A DNA stretch of 10,851 nucleotides from Methanobacteriaceae archaeon (GTDB lineage Archaea > Methanobacteriota > Methanobacteria > Methanobacteriales > Methanobacteriaceae). The notes below the pieces were generated by a model. It ran no database searches and was not told the DNA's origin. It worked only from the letters and a program-made list of their open reading frames with translations. Below are positions 1 through 6,346 of this stretch, piece after piece (the first letter of the stretch is position 1; each line of letters starts with the position of its first letter). The position numbers and the translations under genes were made by a program. The DNA lies in NCBI GenBank assembly GCA_900766745.1, contig CAAFWR010000020.1, forward strand, positions 1 through 10,851. The letters are read 5' to 3'.

Positions 1-33
1 AAAATAAATAGTTTTGGCCAACACTCTATTTTT

Positions 34-45
34 TAAAAAAAAATG
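34..45 (-). terminator. Oligo-T terminator after the pyruvate-kinase-domain gene
   Basis: Directly after the stop codon (46-48), the minus strand reads a run of nine T (A at 35-43 on the plus strand). There is no obvious stem. A bare U-run placed this way is the usual form of archaeal termination signal, so it probably ends the transcript of the 46-618 gene. Confidence 0.5.
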
Positions 46-618
46 TTATGGTCTAGGCATAGCAATAATTTCGTGGAATCTTAAATCAAAAACATTGGTC
101 ATATTAGCTGGTGTTAATATGGCTGCAGAGTCCACACCTTGACCCCTACCACCAATAGCTATTATCTCTTCATCAACAGGAATAAGACCTGCATCAGCAG
201 TCATGATTGATATTTCAGCTGCAACCTTAATTCCATGAGAAAACATTCTAAGAGTTTCTGCAATAAGGTCTGAAGGGTTAATACCTCCAAACTTATTAGT
301 AATTCCACGACCTACACCGCTTAATGCATGAGATCCTATGAAGGTATAAATTCCTTTTTCATTTAATTTCTCTAGCATGTCATCAGAAATATCAAGTTTA
401 TTTGGACTTTTAAAACCTGCATGATGAGTTACATTAATTATTTTAACATCCATGTCTCCAATTGCCTCTGATAATAATAATGCAGAGCTACCAGTTGCAG
501 ATGCTATAACAACATAATTAATATCATTACTTTTCTCCAGTCTTTCTTTAACAAGTTCAATTACATCTGCAGTGTTTTGCTTACCTTCTTCATTAAAGTA
601 CTCTACTTTTTCTTCCAT
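46..618 (-). CDS. Pyruvate kinase alpha/beta-domain protein (stand-alone)
   Basis: A 190-residue protein that resembles only the C-terminal alpha/beta domain of pyruvate kinase. It has no TIM barrel or active site, so it cannot be a pyruvate kinase. The visible signature is an ASATGSSALLLSEAI stretch near residues 40-54, then HHAGF, GSHALSGVGRGI, and a conserved tail with TADAGLIP and AIGGRGQGVDSA. Stand-alone versions are known as conserved archaeal and bacterial proteins of unknown function, possibly binding a small metabolite. A GTG start at 627 would add three residues. I prefer ATG at 618, because AGGTGG lies five bases upstream of it and overlaps the GTG. It is transcribed divergently from the CofE-like gene and ends at an oligo-T run. 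Family assignment is fairly sure; function is unknown. Confidence 0.85.
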   Translation of the reverse strand: MEEKVEYFNEEGKQNTADVIELVKERLEKSNDINYVVIASATGSSALLLSEAIGDMDVKIINVTHHAGFKSPNKLDISDDMLEKLNEKGIYTFIGSHALSGVGRGITNKFGGINPSDLIAETLRMFSHGIKVAAEISIMTADAGLIPVDEEIIAIGGRGQGVDSAAILTPANMTNVFDLRFHEIIAMPRP

Positions 619-627
619 TAAAACCAC

Positions 628-680
628 CTATTCAATTATAATTATATAATCTAATATCTTATATAATATTTAAGATTTAC
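628..680. promoter_or_regulatory. Shared divergent promoter region
   Basis: The short gap between two divergent genes contains two near-symmetrical TATA-like boxes, at about 642-650 (TTATATAAT) and 660-669. With the archaeal spacing of about 25 bases from box to start site, the left box would serve the plus-strand gene with a very short leader. The right box would serve the minus-strand gene with a leader just long enough to hold its AGGTGG. The boxes therefore appear to be interleaved. This is inferred from spacing only. Confidence 0.45.
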
Positions 681-1535
681 ATGAAGTCATTAAACAACAT
701 TAAGCATATGGAAATTGAAGATTATTATATAATTCCAATCGAAACAAATTATATTAAACCTAATGAGAATTTAAATTCAATAATCGAACCTGCTAAGAAA
801 TTAATGGAAGATGGAGACTATTTGGTAATTGCCGAAACTCCAATATCAGTTTCACAAGGAAGACTCGTAGATGAAGCTAATTACAAACCGGGCATTACAG
901 CTAAATTTCTTGCAGGATTTTGGAGCAAATATCTTTGGGGATATTTTTTAGGGCCTCTTTTAGGTATTAAGCAAAGAACAATAAAAAACCTAAGGAGATT
1001 GCCTCCTGAAACTAAAGCTCATAAAGAAGTGGTTCTACAACTTTATGGATTAAAACACGCTTTAAAACCTGCTTCTGAAGCTGGAATAGATCTAAGCAAT
1101 GCTCCAGGAACCAGTGTTTCTCTTTTACCTGAAAACCCTCAGAAAGTCGCATGTGAAATTAAAAAAGAAATCAATAAAGACATTACTGTACTAATTATAG
1201 ATACAGACGCAACGTATATGAAAAATGGAAAATATTTTACCGGACTTCCAATAGCCATTGATGGTATTGAAGCGGATAAAGGTTTTTTTGGCTATGTCAA
1301 AGGGCAGCTATCAGAAAATATGGGTTCAACACCATTAGGATGTTCCAGAGAAATAAGTGTTGAAGAGGGGTTAAAAATAGCCAATATTGCTGAAGATTAC
1401 CAGAAATCATTAGAAACAGCTATGGCTACAATACACAGTGTTAAATCTGTCCTTGGAACTAATGAAGGAGAAGTAACTATTGAAGCTCTTGATTCAATAA
1501 CTCATACACCAGCAGTAATTATAAGAAAAAAGTAA
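681..1535 (+). CDS. CofE-like F420-0:gamma-glutamyl ligase family protein
   Basis: 284 residues. The sequence follows the coenzyme F420:L-glutamate ligase fold. There is a GDYLVIAETPISVSQGR segment (residues 45-61) like the GD..V.A...S...GR motif of CofE. It is followed by AGIDLSN (134-140) and LIIDTDATYMKNGKYFTG (171-188), then a PIAIDGIE stretch. CofE adds gamma-linked glutamates to F420-0 using GTP. This protein is somewhat longer than typical CofE (about 250 residues) and has an aromatic, hydrophobic segment at residues 78-95 (W81, W86, LLG), so it may be a paralogue with another substrate rather than CofE itself. No clear ribosome binding site precedes 681. ATG at 708 (residue 10) is an alternative start, and a leaderless transcript is possible. 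Family is likely; exact reaction is uncertain. Confidence 0.75.
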   Translation: MKSLNNIKHMEIEDYYIIPIETNYIKPNENLNSIIEPAKKLMEDGDYLVIAETPISVSQGRLVDEANYKPGITAKFLAGFWSKYLWGYFLGPLLGIKQRTIKNLRRLPPETKAHKEVVLQLYGLKHALKPASEAGIDLSNAPGTSVSLLPENPQKVACEIKKEINKDITVLIIDTDATYMKNGKYFTGLPIAIDGIEADKGFFGYVKGQLSENMGSTPLGCSREISVEEGLKIANIAEDYQKSLETAMATIHSVKSVLGTNEGEVTIEALDSITHTPAVIIRKK

Positions 1536-1543
1536 TTAATACC

Positions 1544-1580
1544 AATCAGTTGTGAAATATCTGATTATTCCTTTTATTTT
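1544..1580 (+). terminator. Weak hairpin plus T-rich terminator after the CofE-like gene
   Basis: AATCAG (1544-1549) pairs with CTGATT (1561-1566) across an 11-base loop, followed by a T-rich stretch (CCTTTTATTTTT, about 1570-1580). The location eight bases past the stop codon and the T-run suggest a terminator. The stem is only six pairs. The rest of the gap to 1677 is AT-rich and shows nothing else recognisable. Confidence 0.4.
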
Positions 1581-1677
1581 TAAAAATATAAAAAATACAA
1601 CAATATTTCATTTTTAATTAACGAATAATCATTTTTTCTTTTATAAAACCAAATGATGAATAGACCATCCTACTTTT

Positions 1678-3447
1678 TTATACAGCAGTTAAGTCTATTA
1701 AATTAATATTCGAATTAGGGGGATAATAATATGTTTCATTGTTTAAAACTACGATTGAAATGCCTGAAAGAGTAGCGTTGATGAATGCATACACGATACC
1801 GTTTCCACCATTAATAATTAAATCTTCAGCAGCATAAATTCCATTATTTGATTGTGATTTACTATTAACAAAGCTGCAGTTGGTCATAGAACCGGCAATA
1901 TCCCAACGAATAGCACCACCAGTTTCAGCACTGTTATCTGTGAAAATAGAATTTGTTAAAATACCATTAGCAATATGCCAGAAAATAGCACCTCCACGAT
2001 ATTTGGCATTGTTATTGGTGAAAATACAGCCAGTTACACGACAATTTGGTGCATTTTCAGCGAATAAAAGACCACCACCATTACCATTAGGAGCATTATT
2101 GCCAGTGAAAGTACAATCAGTTATAGTACCATTAGCAGCATCCCAATAAAGAACACCATTATCTCGACAAGTATTATTTATAAAAGTAGAACCAATTAAA
2201 AGTCCATTAGCACCACCCCAATAGACATTCCCTCCAAATCTAGCAGAATTTCCAATAAAAATAGAATTACTTATAGTGGCCTTTTCACCAGCGAAAACAG
2301 CACCAGCAGTCCAATCAGAAGTGTTATTAGAAAATGTGGAATTAGATATTATACAATTACTAAAGCTAACTGCTCCCGCATAATAAGCAGTGTTGGTACT
2401 AAAAATAGAATCAGATATAGTACCATTATAACCACTCCAAGCAACAGCACCACCACCATAATTACCATTAACTCTGTTTTCGATGAATTTACAATTTCTT
2501 AATATTCCATTGGTTCCAATCCATCGCATTACTCCACCATTACCATTAGTGAAATTGAAGTTTCGGAAAGTAATTCCTTCAATTAAAACGTTATCTCCAG
2601 TCACCTCAAAGTGAACATTACCACCTTTGGCATCAAAAATTACCTTACCATCACCAGCAATAGTTATTCCTTTTTTATTCAAAACAATAGTCTTTGAGGG
2701 GGTTCCATCACTATTTAAAATTCGAATATAATCATAATTATTGATTTGATGGCATTTATTTAAAAATTCAGTTACTGTCCAAACCCAATAAATATTATCA
2801 CCATTATCTGCTTGATTATTTGTGAAATTACAATTAGACATATTACTATTATCACCCCACCAGAAAACTCCACCACCATTCTGACTAGCAACATTATTGG
2901 CGAATGTGGAATCAGTTATAGTGCCTTCAGCACCATTCCAAGAAACACCACCACCCTTTTTAGCATTATTGTTAATAAAAGTAGAATTGGATATAGTACC
3001 ATTAGCAGCAACCCAGGAAATTCCTCCTCCTTCTTGTTCTTTAGCAATATTGTTAATAAAAGTACAAGCAGTTAAATAACCATTAGCACCATCCCAACGA
3101 AGAGCACCACCAGAATTAGTTTTAGCAACATTGTTGATAAAAGTACAGCCAGTTACAATACCATTAGTACCAAACCAGGATACTCCACCTGAAAACCTAT
3201 TAGCATTATTACCAATAAAAGTACAGCCAGTTAAATTACCATTAGCACCATTCCAACGAAGAGCGCCAGCTTGATTAGTTGCAGAATTATTGGTGAAAAC
3301 AGAATGTTCTATATTACCATTTGACCCATTCCAGTAAACAGCACCACCACGAGTAGCCGTATTATTGATAAAATCACAATTTTTCAATGAACCGTGAGCT
3401 CCATTCCATAAAACGGCTCCTCCATCCCCATTTTGGAAACTGAAGTT
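1678..3447 (-). pseudogene. Headless beta-helix adhesin-like protein fragment or silent cassette
   Basis: An open frame of 589 codons that begins immediately after an in-frame TGA (3448-3450) with NFSFQNGDGGAVLWNG and has no ATG near its 5' end. A TTG at 3385-3387 could be called as a start, but it lies inside a repeat and has no ribosome binding site, so I reject it. There is no signal peptide. The protein consists of about 17 repeats of 22-27 residues with the pattern C/S-x-F-x-N-N-x-A-x(2-5)-GG-A/V-x-W-x-G-x-N-G-x-I/L, typical of right-handed parallel beta-helix surface proteins of Methanobrevibacter. Eight repeats are followed by a spacer of about 70 residues (HQINNYDYIRILNSDG... to GDNVLIEGITFRNF), then about nine more. 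The 3' end stops abruptly after NINLIDLTAV, without the Ig-like or anchoring domains expected in full-length adhesins. It is probably a truncated remnant or donor cassette. Expression is doubtful, as no promoter was recognised. Confidence 0.75.
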
Positions 3448-3461
3448 TCAAAAAGAAAAAA
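3401..3461 (-). repeat. Inverted repeat, left copy (adhesin 5' edge)
   Basis: Read on the minus strand from 3461 to 3401, this sequence matches the plus strand 10789-10849 at 60 of 61 positions. It begins with a T6-C-T5 tract, passes the in-frame TGA (3448-3450), and covers the first 15-16 codons of the adhesin-like frame. The only mismatch is C versus T, in the third position of a GCC/GCT alanine codon (10835 in the right copy). The two copies are in opposite orientation with 7,327 bases between them, and both adhesin frames point outward. Confidence 0.9.
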
Positions 3462-3727
3462 TCTAAAATCAAAACATCACTTTCATTCCTTTATAATCTA
3501 TTTTTTTTAATAGAATAATTCCGGGATAATTTAAAATGTAAAAATATAACTTTTCAGCATTATTTTAATTAAAAAAACAATGTTAATGATAAAAAATCAC
3601 AAAGGGGACAATTCAACTGCAAAAAAGTACTGAATTATAATAGGGTCAAAATAATAATATTTATATTAATATAAAACCATATTATTAATATTATAAATTA
3701 GTTCTATAATGATTTAGGAGAAGCTAC
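3462..3727 (+). promoter_or_regulatory. Intergenic region with the tfe promoter and ribosome binding site
   Basis: The part adjoining the adhesin fragment (about 3462-3510) still resembles the upstream part of an adhesin module: on the minus strand, GATGTTTTGATT resembles the codons for NVLI seen in the intact internal spacer. It is interrupted by stops. After that the DNA is non-coding and AT-rich. Upstream of tfe, TATA-like boxes lie at about 3660-3667 (TTTATATT) and 3691-3697. TAGGAG at 3715-3720 is a clear ribosome binding site, seven bases before ATG 3728. The exact promoter box is uncertain. Confidence 0.5.
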
Positions 3728-4246
3728 ATGATTGATGACCCATTAGTTAAATCTTTATTGATAAATATATTAGAAGATGAAAAGAATTTAGAAATAGTAC
3801 GATGCCTTATTGATGGAATAGGTACTGATGAGGAAATATCCGAAAAAACAGGAATTAAACTTAATTTTGTTAGAAGATACTTATATAAATTATATGATAC
3901 TGGATTAGCAAGTTATAAAAGAAGTAAAGACAAAGAAAGTGGGTGGTATAGTTATTCCTGGAAATTTGATGAAAAAGAAACAATCAACATTATTAAAGAA
4001 TCATCAGAACTTACTCTTAAACAATTAAAAGAAGAATTGCAAAAAGAAGAGGACAATATGTTCTTTGTTTGTCCACAAGGACATTACAGGTTAAGTTTTG
4101 ATAAGGCATCGGAACTGGAATTCATGTGTCCTGAGTGTGGTGAAGACTTAGAACTTTATGATAATACTGAACTTAAAGAACAGCTACAAGAAGATATAAA
4201 TACTGTTGAAAAGAATTTTGAAGCTTTTTCCAAAAAAATAAAATAA
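3728..4246 (+). CDS. tfe: Transcription factor E alpha subunit (TFE)
   Basis: 172 residues, the usual size for archaeal TFE, the homologue of the TFIIE alpha N-terminal half. It binds RNA polymerase at the clamp and helps to open promoters with TBP and TFB. Residues 1-85 form the extended winged helix (EIVRCLIDGIGTDEEISEKTG, then LNFVRRYLYKLYDTGLASY). A charged helical linker follows at about 83-110, then a zinc ribbon at 113-141 and an acidic C-terminal helix. The ribbon has C115-P-Q-G-H119 and C134-P-E-C137, so one of the usual four cysteines appears to be replaced by a histidine one position later, or to be missing. The start has a good ribosome binding site (TAGGAG). It is the first gene of a tight plus-strand cluster, six bases ahead of the HD-domain gene. 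Assignment is confident. Confidence 0.93.
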   Translation: MIDDPLVKSLLINILEDEKNLEIVRCLIDGIGTDEEISEKTGIKLNFVRRYLYKLYDTGLASYKRSKDKESGWYSYSWKFDEKETINIIKESSELTLKQLKEELQKEEDNMFFVCPQGHYRLSFDKASELEFMCPECGEDLELYDNTELKEQLQEDINTVEKNFEAFSKKIK

Positions 4247-4252
4247 GATAAT

Positions 4253-4735
4253 ATGGAAATAGAAATTTTAAAACAAGTTCAATGCCCTGAAAATGTTATT
4301 AAACATTGCGAGGCAGTTTACAAAAAAGCTATTAAAATGGCTGAAGATTTTGAAGATATAGATTTAGATCTTATAAAAACAGGAGCACTACTTCATGATA
4401 TTGGAAGATCTAAAACACATGGAATCGACCATGCTGTTGAAGGTGCTAAAATAGCTAAAAGTCTTGGTTATGGCAGTGATGTTTGTAATATTATAGAAAG
4501 ACATATTGGTGCAGGAATTACTCCAAAAGAAGCAGTAAAACTTGGACTTCCAGAAAAATCATATGTTCCACAAACATTAGAAGAAAAAATCGTTGCACAT
4601 AGTGATAATTTAATAAGCGGAACAGAAGAAGTCGACCTTGATTTTGTTGTTGAAAAAATTAGAAGAAAAGTGGATGATCCTAAAGACAAAGTAGAACGTC
4701 TTATTTTACTTCATAATGAACTTAAACAAGAGTGA
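4253..4735 (+). CDS. HD-domain protein (TIGR00295-type phosphohydrolase)
   Basis: 160 residues with a complete HD metal-binding pattern: H18 (VIKHCEAV), H48-D49 (GALLHDIGRSKTHGIDH, with H56 and H60), H84 (IIERHIGAGI) and H116-D118 (EKIVAHSDNLI). HD proteins hydrolyse phosphate esters, often of nucleotides. This small archaeal subfamily has no established substrate known to me. The frame starts six bases after the tfe stop and ends six bases before the ArcS-like gene, so the three are almost certainly co-transcribed. No strong ribosome binding site is visible before the ATG, which may rely on coupling to tfe. Conserved linkage with a tRNA-modification gene would hint at a nucleotide or RNA-related substrate, but that is inference. 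Confidence 0.88.
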   Translation: MEIEILKQVQCPENVIKHCEAVYKKAIKMAEDFEDIDLDLIKTGALLHDIGRSKTHGIDHAVEGAKIAKSLGYGSDVCNIIERHIGAGITPKEAVKLGLPEKSYVPQTLEEKIVAHSDNLISGTEEVDLDFVVEKIRRKVDDPKDKVERLILLHNELKQE

Positions 4736-4741
4736 ATTGCT

Positions 4742-5650
4742 ATGAATGTTATATGCTCAAGTGAAGAATCTCTCTACCGACCAGAAGCAGTAAGGTGGAG
4801 AGAAAGAATGAAACTTATGAAACCAATGGGAGATACAGTTGTGTTGCTCCCTTGCAGTATGAAAAAACCATATTCTAATTCAAAATCACATATGCAGTTT
4901 AGAAAAGCTACACGTTCATTTCAAGAATTAATAATAACTTCTCCTTTTGGAATTTGTCCAAGGGAACTTGAAAACACATTTCCAATTCAATCATATGATG
5001 TAGCAGTTACTGGAGATTGGTCACAAGACGAAATAGATGAAGCTGGAAAACTTCTTAAGAATTACGTAAAAGATAAAAAAGTTGTTGCAAATGTCTCTGG
5101 GGGATATGAAGAAGTTTGCAGACAATATCTTGATGAATGTATTTATACATGCGAAAATGGAAGGCCTACATCTCCAGATTCAATATATAATTTAAGAACT
5201 GAACTTAAGAATCATGATAAGGTTCCAAGAAGAGAAAAGGTTCTACATGAGCTAAGATCTATTGCAGTTTACCAATGGGGTCCCAAAGCTGTTGATTTCA
5301 TTCCTGATAATGTTAAAACTCGTGGAAGATATCACAGAAAAATAATGGTGGATAATCAACCAATAGCTATGTTAAATAGAGATTATGGGTTATATACTCT
5401 TAATTTAAAAGGAGGGGAAATTCTTAAGGAATTAGGATTAAACATTGTTGATATTGATTTTGATCTTGAAACAAACACTGTTTTCGCTCCGGGAATTGAT
5501 AATGCTTCACCAGATATAATTCCAAAAGATGAGGTTGTAGTTGTAAAAGATGACGAGGTAGTTGGTGTTGGAAAAGCAGTTATGACTAGCCGTGAAATGA
5601 AGGAATGTAAAAATGGTGTTGGTGTGAAAATAAAATATAGAGTTAAATAA
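4742..5650 (+). CDS. ArcS-like archaeosine synthase family protein (DUF5591 + PUA)
   Basis: 302 residues. Near the N-terminus is the hallmark PCSMKKPYSNSKSH (P37 to H50) of the archaeosine synthase core, containing the conserved C38, K42, P43, Y44, S45 and H50. A DUF5591-like domain runs to about residue 150. The last 70-80 residues (PKDEVVVVKDDEVVGVGKAVMTSREM... to the end) form a PUA RNA-binding domain. ArcS works after the archaeal tRNA-guanine transglycosylase in forming archaeosine at position 15 of tRNA. Many euryarchaeal ArcS proteins are about twice this length and carry a TGT-like N-terminal half, which is absent here. It may therefore be a short form that needs a partner such as the radical-SAM protein RaSEA, or a paralogue. 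It sits third in the tfe cluster. Family is confident; activity is not. Confidence 0.85.
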   Translation: MNVICSSEESLYRPEAVRWRERMKLMKPMGDTVVLLPCSMKKPYSNSKSHMQFRKATRSFQELIITSPFGICPRELENTFPIQSYDVAVTGDWSQDEIDEAGKLLKNYVKDKKVVANVSGGYEEVCRQYLDECIYTCENGRPTSPDSIYNLRTELKNHDKVPRREKVLHELRSIAVYQWGPKAVDFIPDNVKTRGRYHRKIMVDNQPIAMLNRDYGLYTLNLKGGEILKELGLNIVDIDFDLETNTVFAPGIDNASPDIIPKDEVVVVKDDEVVGVGKAVMTSREMKECKNGVGVKIKYRVK

Positions 5651-5681
5651 CTAATTATGGATAATTTAGGTACCATGTTTT

Positions 5682-5813
5682 GCTAATGTTTATTTAAAAT
5701 AGCTTAAATAGAGTAAAATGGATTAAATACATTAGCTATATATATTACTATAAATACAGTTTATATAGGAAAATCATTTTTTTCATATAGAATTATTAAG
5801 GAGGAATATAATC
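5682..5813 (+). promoter_or_regulatory. Promoter region of the MIP18-type gene, with an 8-bp inverted repeat
   Basis: GCTAATGT (5682-5689) and ACATTAGC (5729-5736) are perfect inverted repeats 39 bases apart. A TATA-like run (CTATATATATTA, 5736-5747) abuts the second arm. A second box, TTTATATA, lies at about 5760-5767 and is well placed for a start site near 5790. A full AAGGAGG ribosome binding site is at 5798-5804, nine bases before the ATG. The inverted repeat could be an operator or a long-loop terminator for the preceding cluster; I cannot tell which. Confidence 0.5.
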
Positions 5814-6095
5814 ATGTCAGAAATGATTGATAAAATTAAAGATAATGTTGCAGTAATCAACGACCCGCATATGGGGGTAAGTATTGTAGAAATGGGTATT
5901 GTGCAAGATATTGAAGTTGATGGCGACAATGCTAAAATCACAATTAAACCAACAAATCCTGGATGCATGAGTGTTGCCCGTATTGCTGCTGATGCAAAAA
6001 CTCAAGCCGAAAAAGTTGAAGGCATTGAAAATGTAGAAATCATCGTTAAAGATCACATGATGGCTGATCAAATTAATGAGATGATTAATAAATAA
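5814..6095 (+). CDS. MIP18 family (DUF59) iron-sulfur cluster assembly protein
   Basis: 93 residues, the typical length of a single-domain MIP18/SufT/PaaD-type protein. The conserved D17-P (INDPHMGVSIVEMGIV) is followed by TNPGC51MS, which carries the single reactive cysteine of the family. These proteins help Fe-S cluster assembly or transfer, in methanogens probably alongside ApbC/Nbp35-type scaffold ATPases. The gene is monocistronic in appearance. It has a very strong AAGGAGG ribosome binding site, its own TATA boxes, and a hairpin terminator right after the stop, all consistent with high expression. Assignment is confident; the specific client proteins are unknown. Confidence 0.9.
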   Translation: MSEMIDKIKDNVAVINDPHMGVSIVEMGIVQDIEVDGDNAKITIKPTNPGCMSVARIAADAKTQAEKVEGIENVEIIVKDHMMADQINEMINK

Positions 6096-6125
6096 AATGT
6101 GTAATAAAACACATTTATTTTTATT
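6095..6125 (+). terminator. Hairpin plus T-run terminator
   Basis: AAATGTGT (6095-6102) pairs perfectly with ACACATTT (6109-6116) across a six-base AATAAA loop and is followed by ATTTTTATT. The stem overlaps the last base of the MIP18-type stop codon. This is a good bacterial-style terminator and separates this gene from the tRNA downstream. Confidence 0.65.
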
Positions 6126-6135
6126 ATAACCAAAA

Positions 6136-6208
6136 TATTTATATATTATTAAAAATAAAATATTGGTATTGACTGAATCATAAGATTCTGTTTTTATTTG
6201 TTTTTTAT
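6136..6208 (+). promoter_or_regulatory. Probable tRNA-Ile promoter
   Basis: TTTATATATT (6138-6147) is a strong archaeal TATA box. A start site about 25 bases downstream, near 6169-6172, would give a 5' leader of about 40 bases to be removed by RNase P before the mature 5' end at 6209. Inferred from position. Confidence 0.5.
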
Positions 6209-6283
6209 AGGCTAGTGGCACAGCTTGGTTAGCGCGCTCGGCTGATAACCGGGAGGTCATGGGTTCGAATCCCATCTAGCCTA
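6209..6283 (+). tRNA. tRNA-Ile (anticodon GAT)
   Basis: A complete cloverleaf can be folded by hand. The seven-pair acceptor stem AGGCTAG/CTAGCCT has A73 as discriminator. The D arm is GCAC/GCGC with AGCTTGGTTA as loop. The anticodon stem is CTCGG/CCGGG with loop CTGATAA and anticodon GAT (6244-6246). The T arm is ATGGG/CCCAT with TTCGAAT. All stems pair fully except A12:C23 in the D stem and a U:G pair in the anticodon stem. CCA is not encoded (CTT follows), so it must be added by CCA transferase. No intron. Confidence 0.95.
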
Positions 6284-6335
6284 CTTCTTTTGATTATTTT
6301 GATTTTGTTTTTATATTCTTAATTTTTTAATTAAA
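6284..6335 (+). terminator. T-rich terminator after tRNA-Ile
   Basis: The bases after the tRNA are strongly T-rich, with successive runs (TTTT at 6288-6290 region, TTTTT at about 6308-6312, TTTTTT at about 6323-6328). Archaeal tRNA transcripts usually end in such U-runs. The same tract may also lie in the leader of the next gene. Confidence 0.4.
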
Positions 6336-6346
6336 AAGGTTTTATA

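Noticed and set aside
1880..3079. Plus-strand open frames opposite the adhesin fragment (1880-2149, 2812-3075, 2897-3079)
   Set aside because: They are antisense shadows of the repetitive beta-helix codons, have low-complexity repetitive translations, and show no ribosome binding sites or family resemblance.
3385..3387. TTG as the start codon of the adhesin-like gene
   Set aside because: The reading frame continues 20 codons upstream through recognisable repeat sequence (NFSFQNGDGGAVLWNG...), and TTG sits inside a repeat with no ribosome binding site; a start here would give no signal peptide for a surface protein.
1900..3400. Regularly spaced similar sequences that could be taken for a CRISPR array
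   Set aside because: The period (about 66-80 bases) follows the 22-27-residue protein repeats, the copies are imperfect, and they stay in one open frame; there are no constant repeats with unique spacers.
3450..3510. A simple one-base frameshift as the cause of the interrupted adhesin frame
   Set aside because: The best codon alignment with the internal module places TGA exactly at the Arg codon of TFRNF without a frameshift there; a further one- or two-base length change exists only upstream, in the T tract.
5817..6275. Long minus-strand open frame covering the MIP18-type gene and the tRNA
   Set aside because: It overlaps a well-supported gene and an entire tRNA-Ile; its first residues (GFEPMTSRLS) are the usual chance translation of a tRNA antisense strand.
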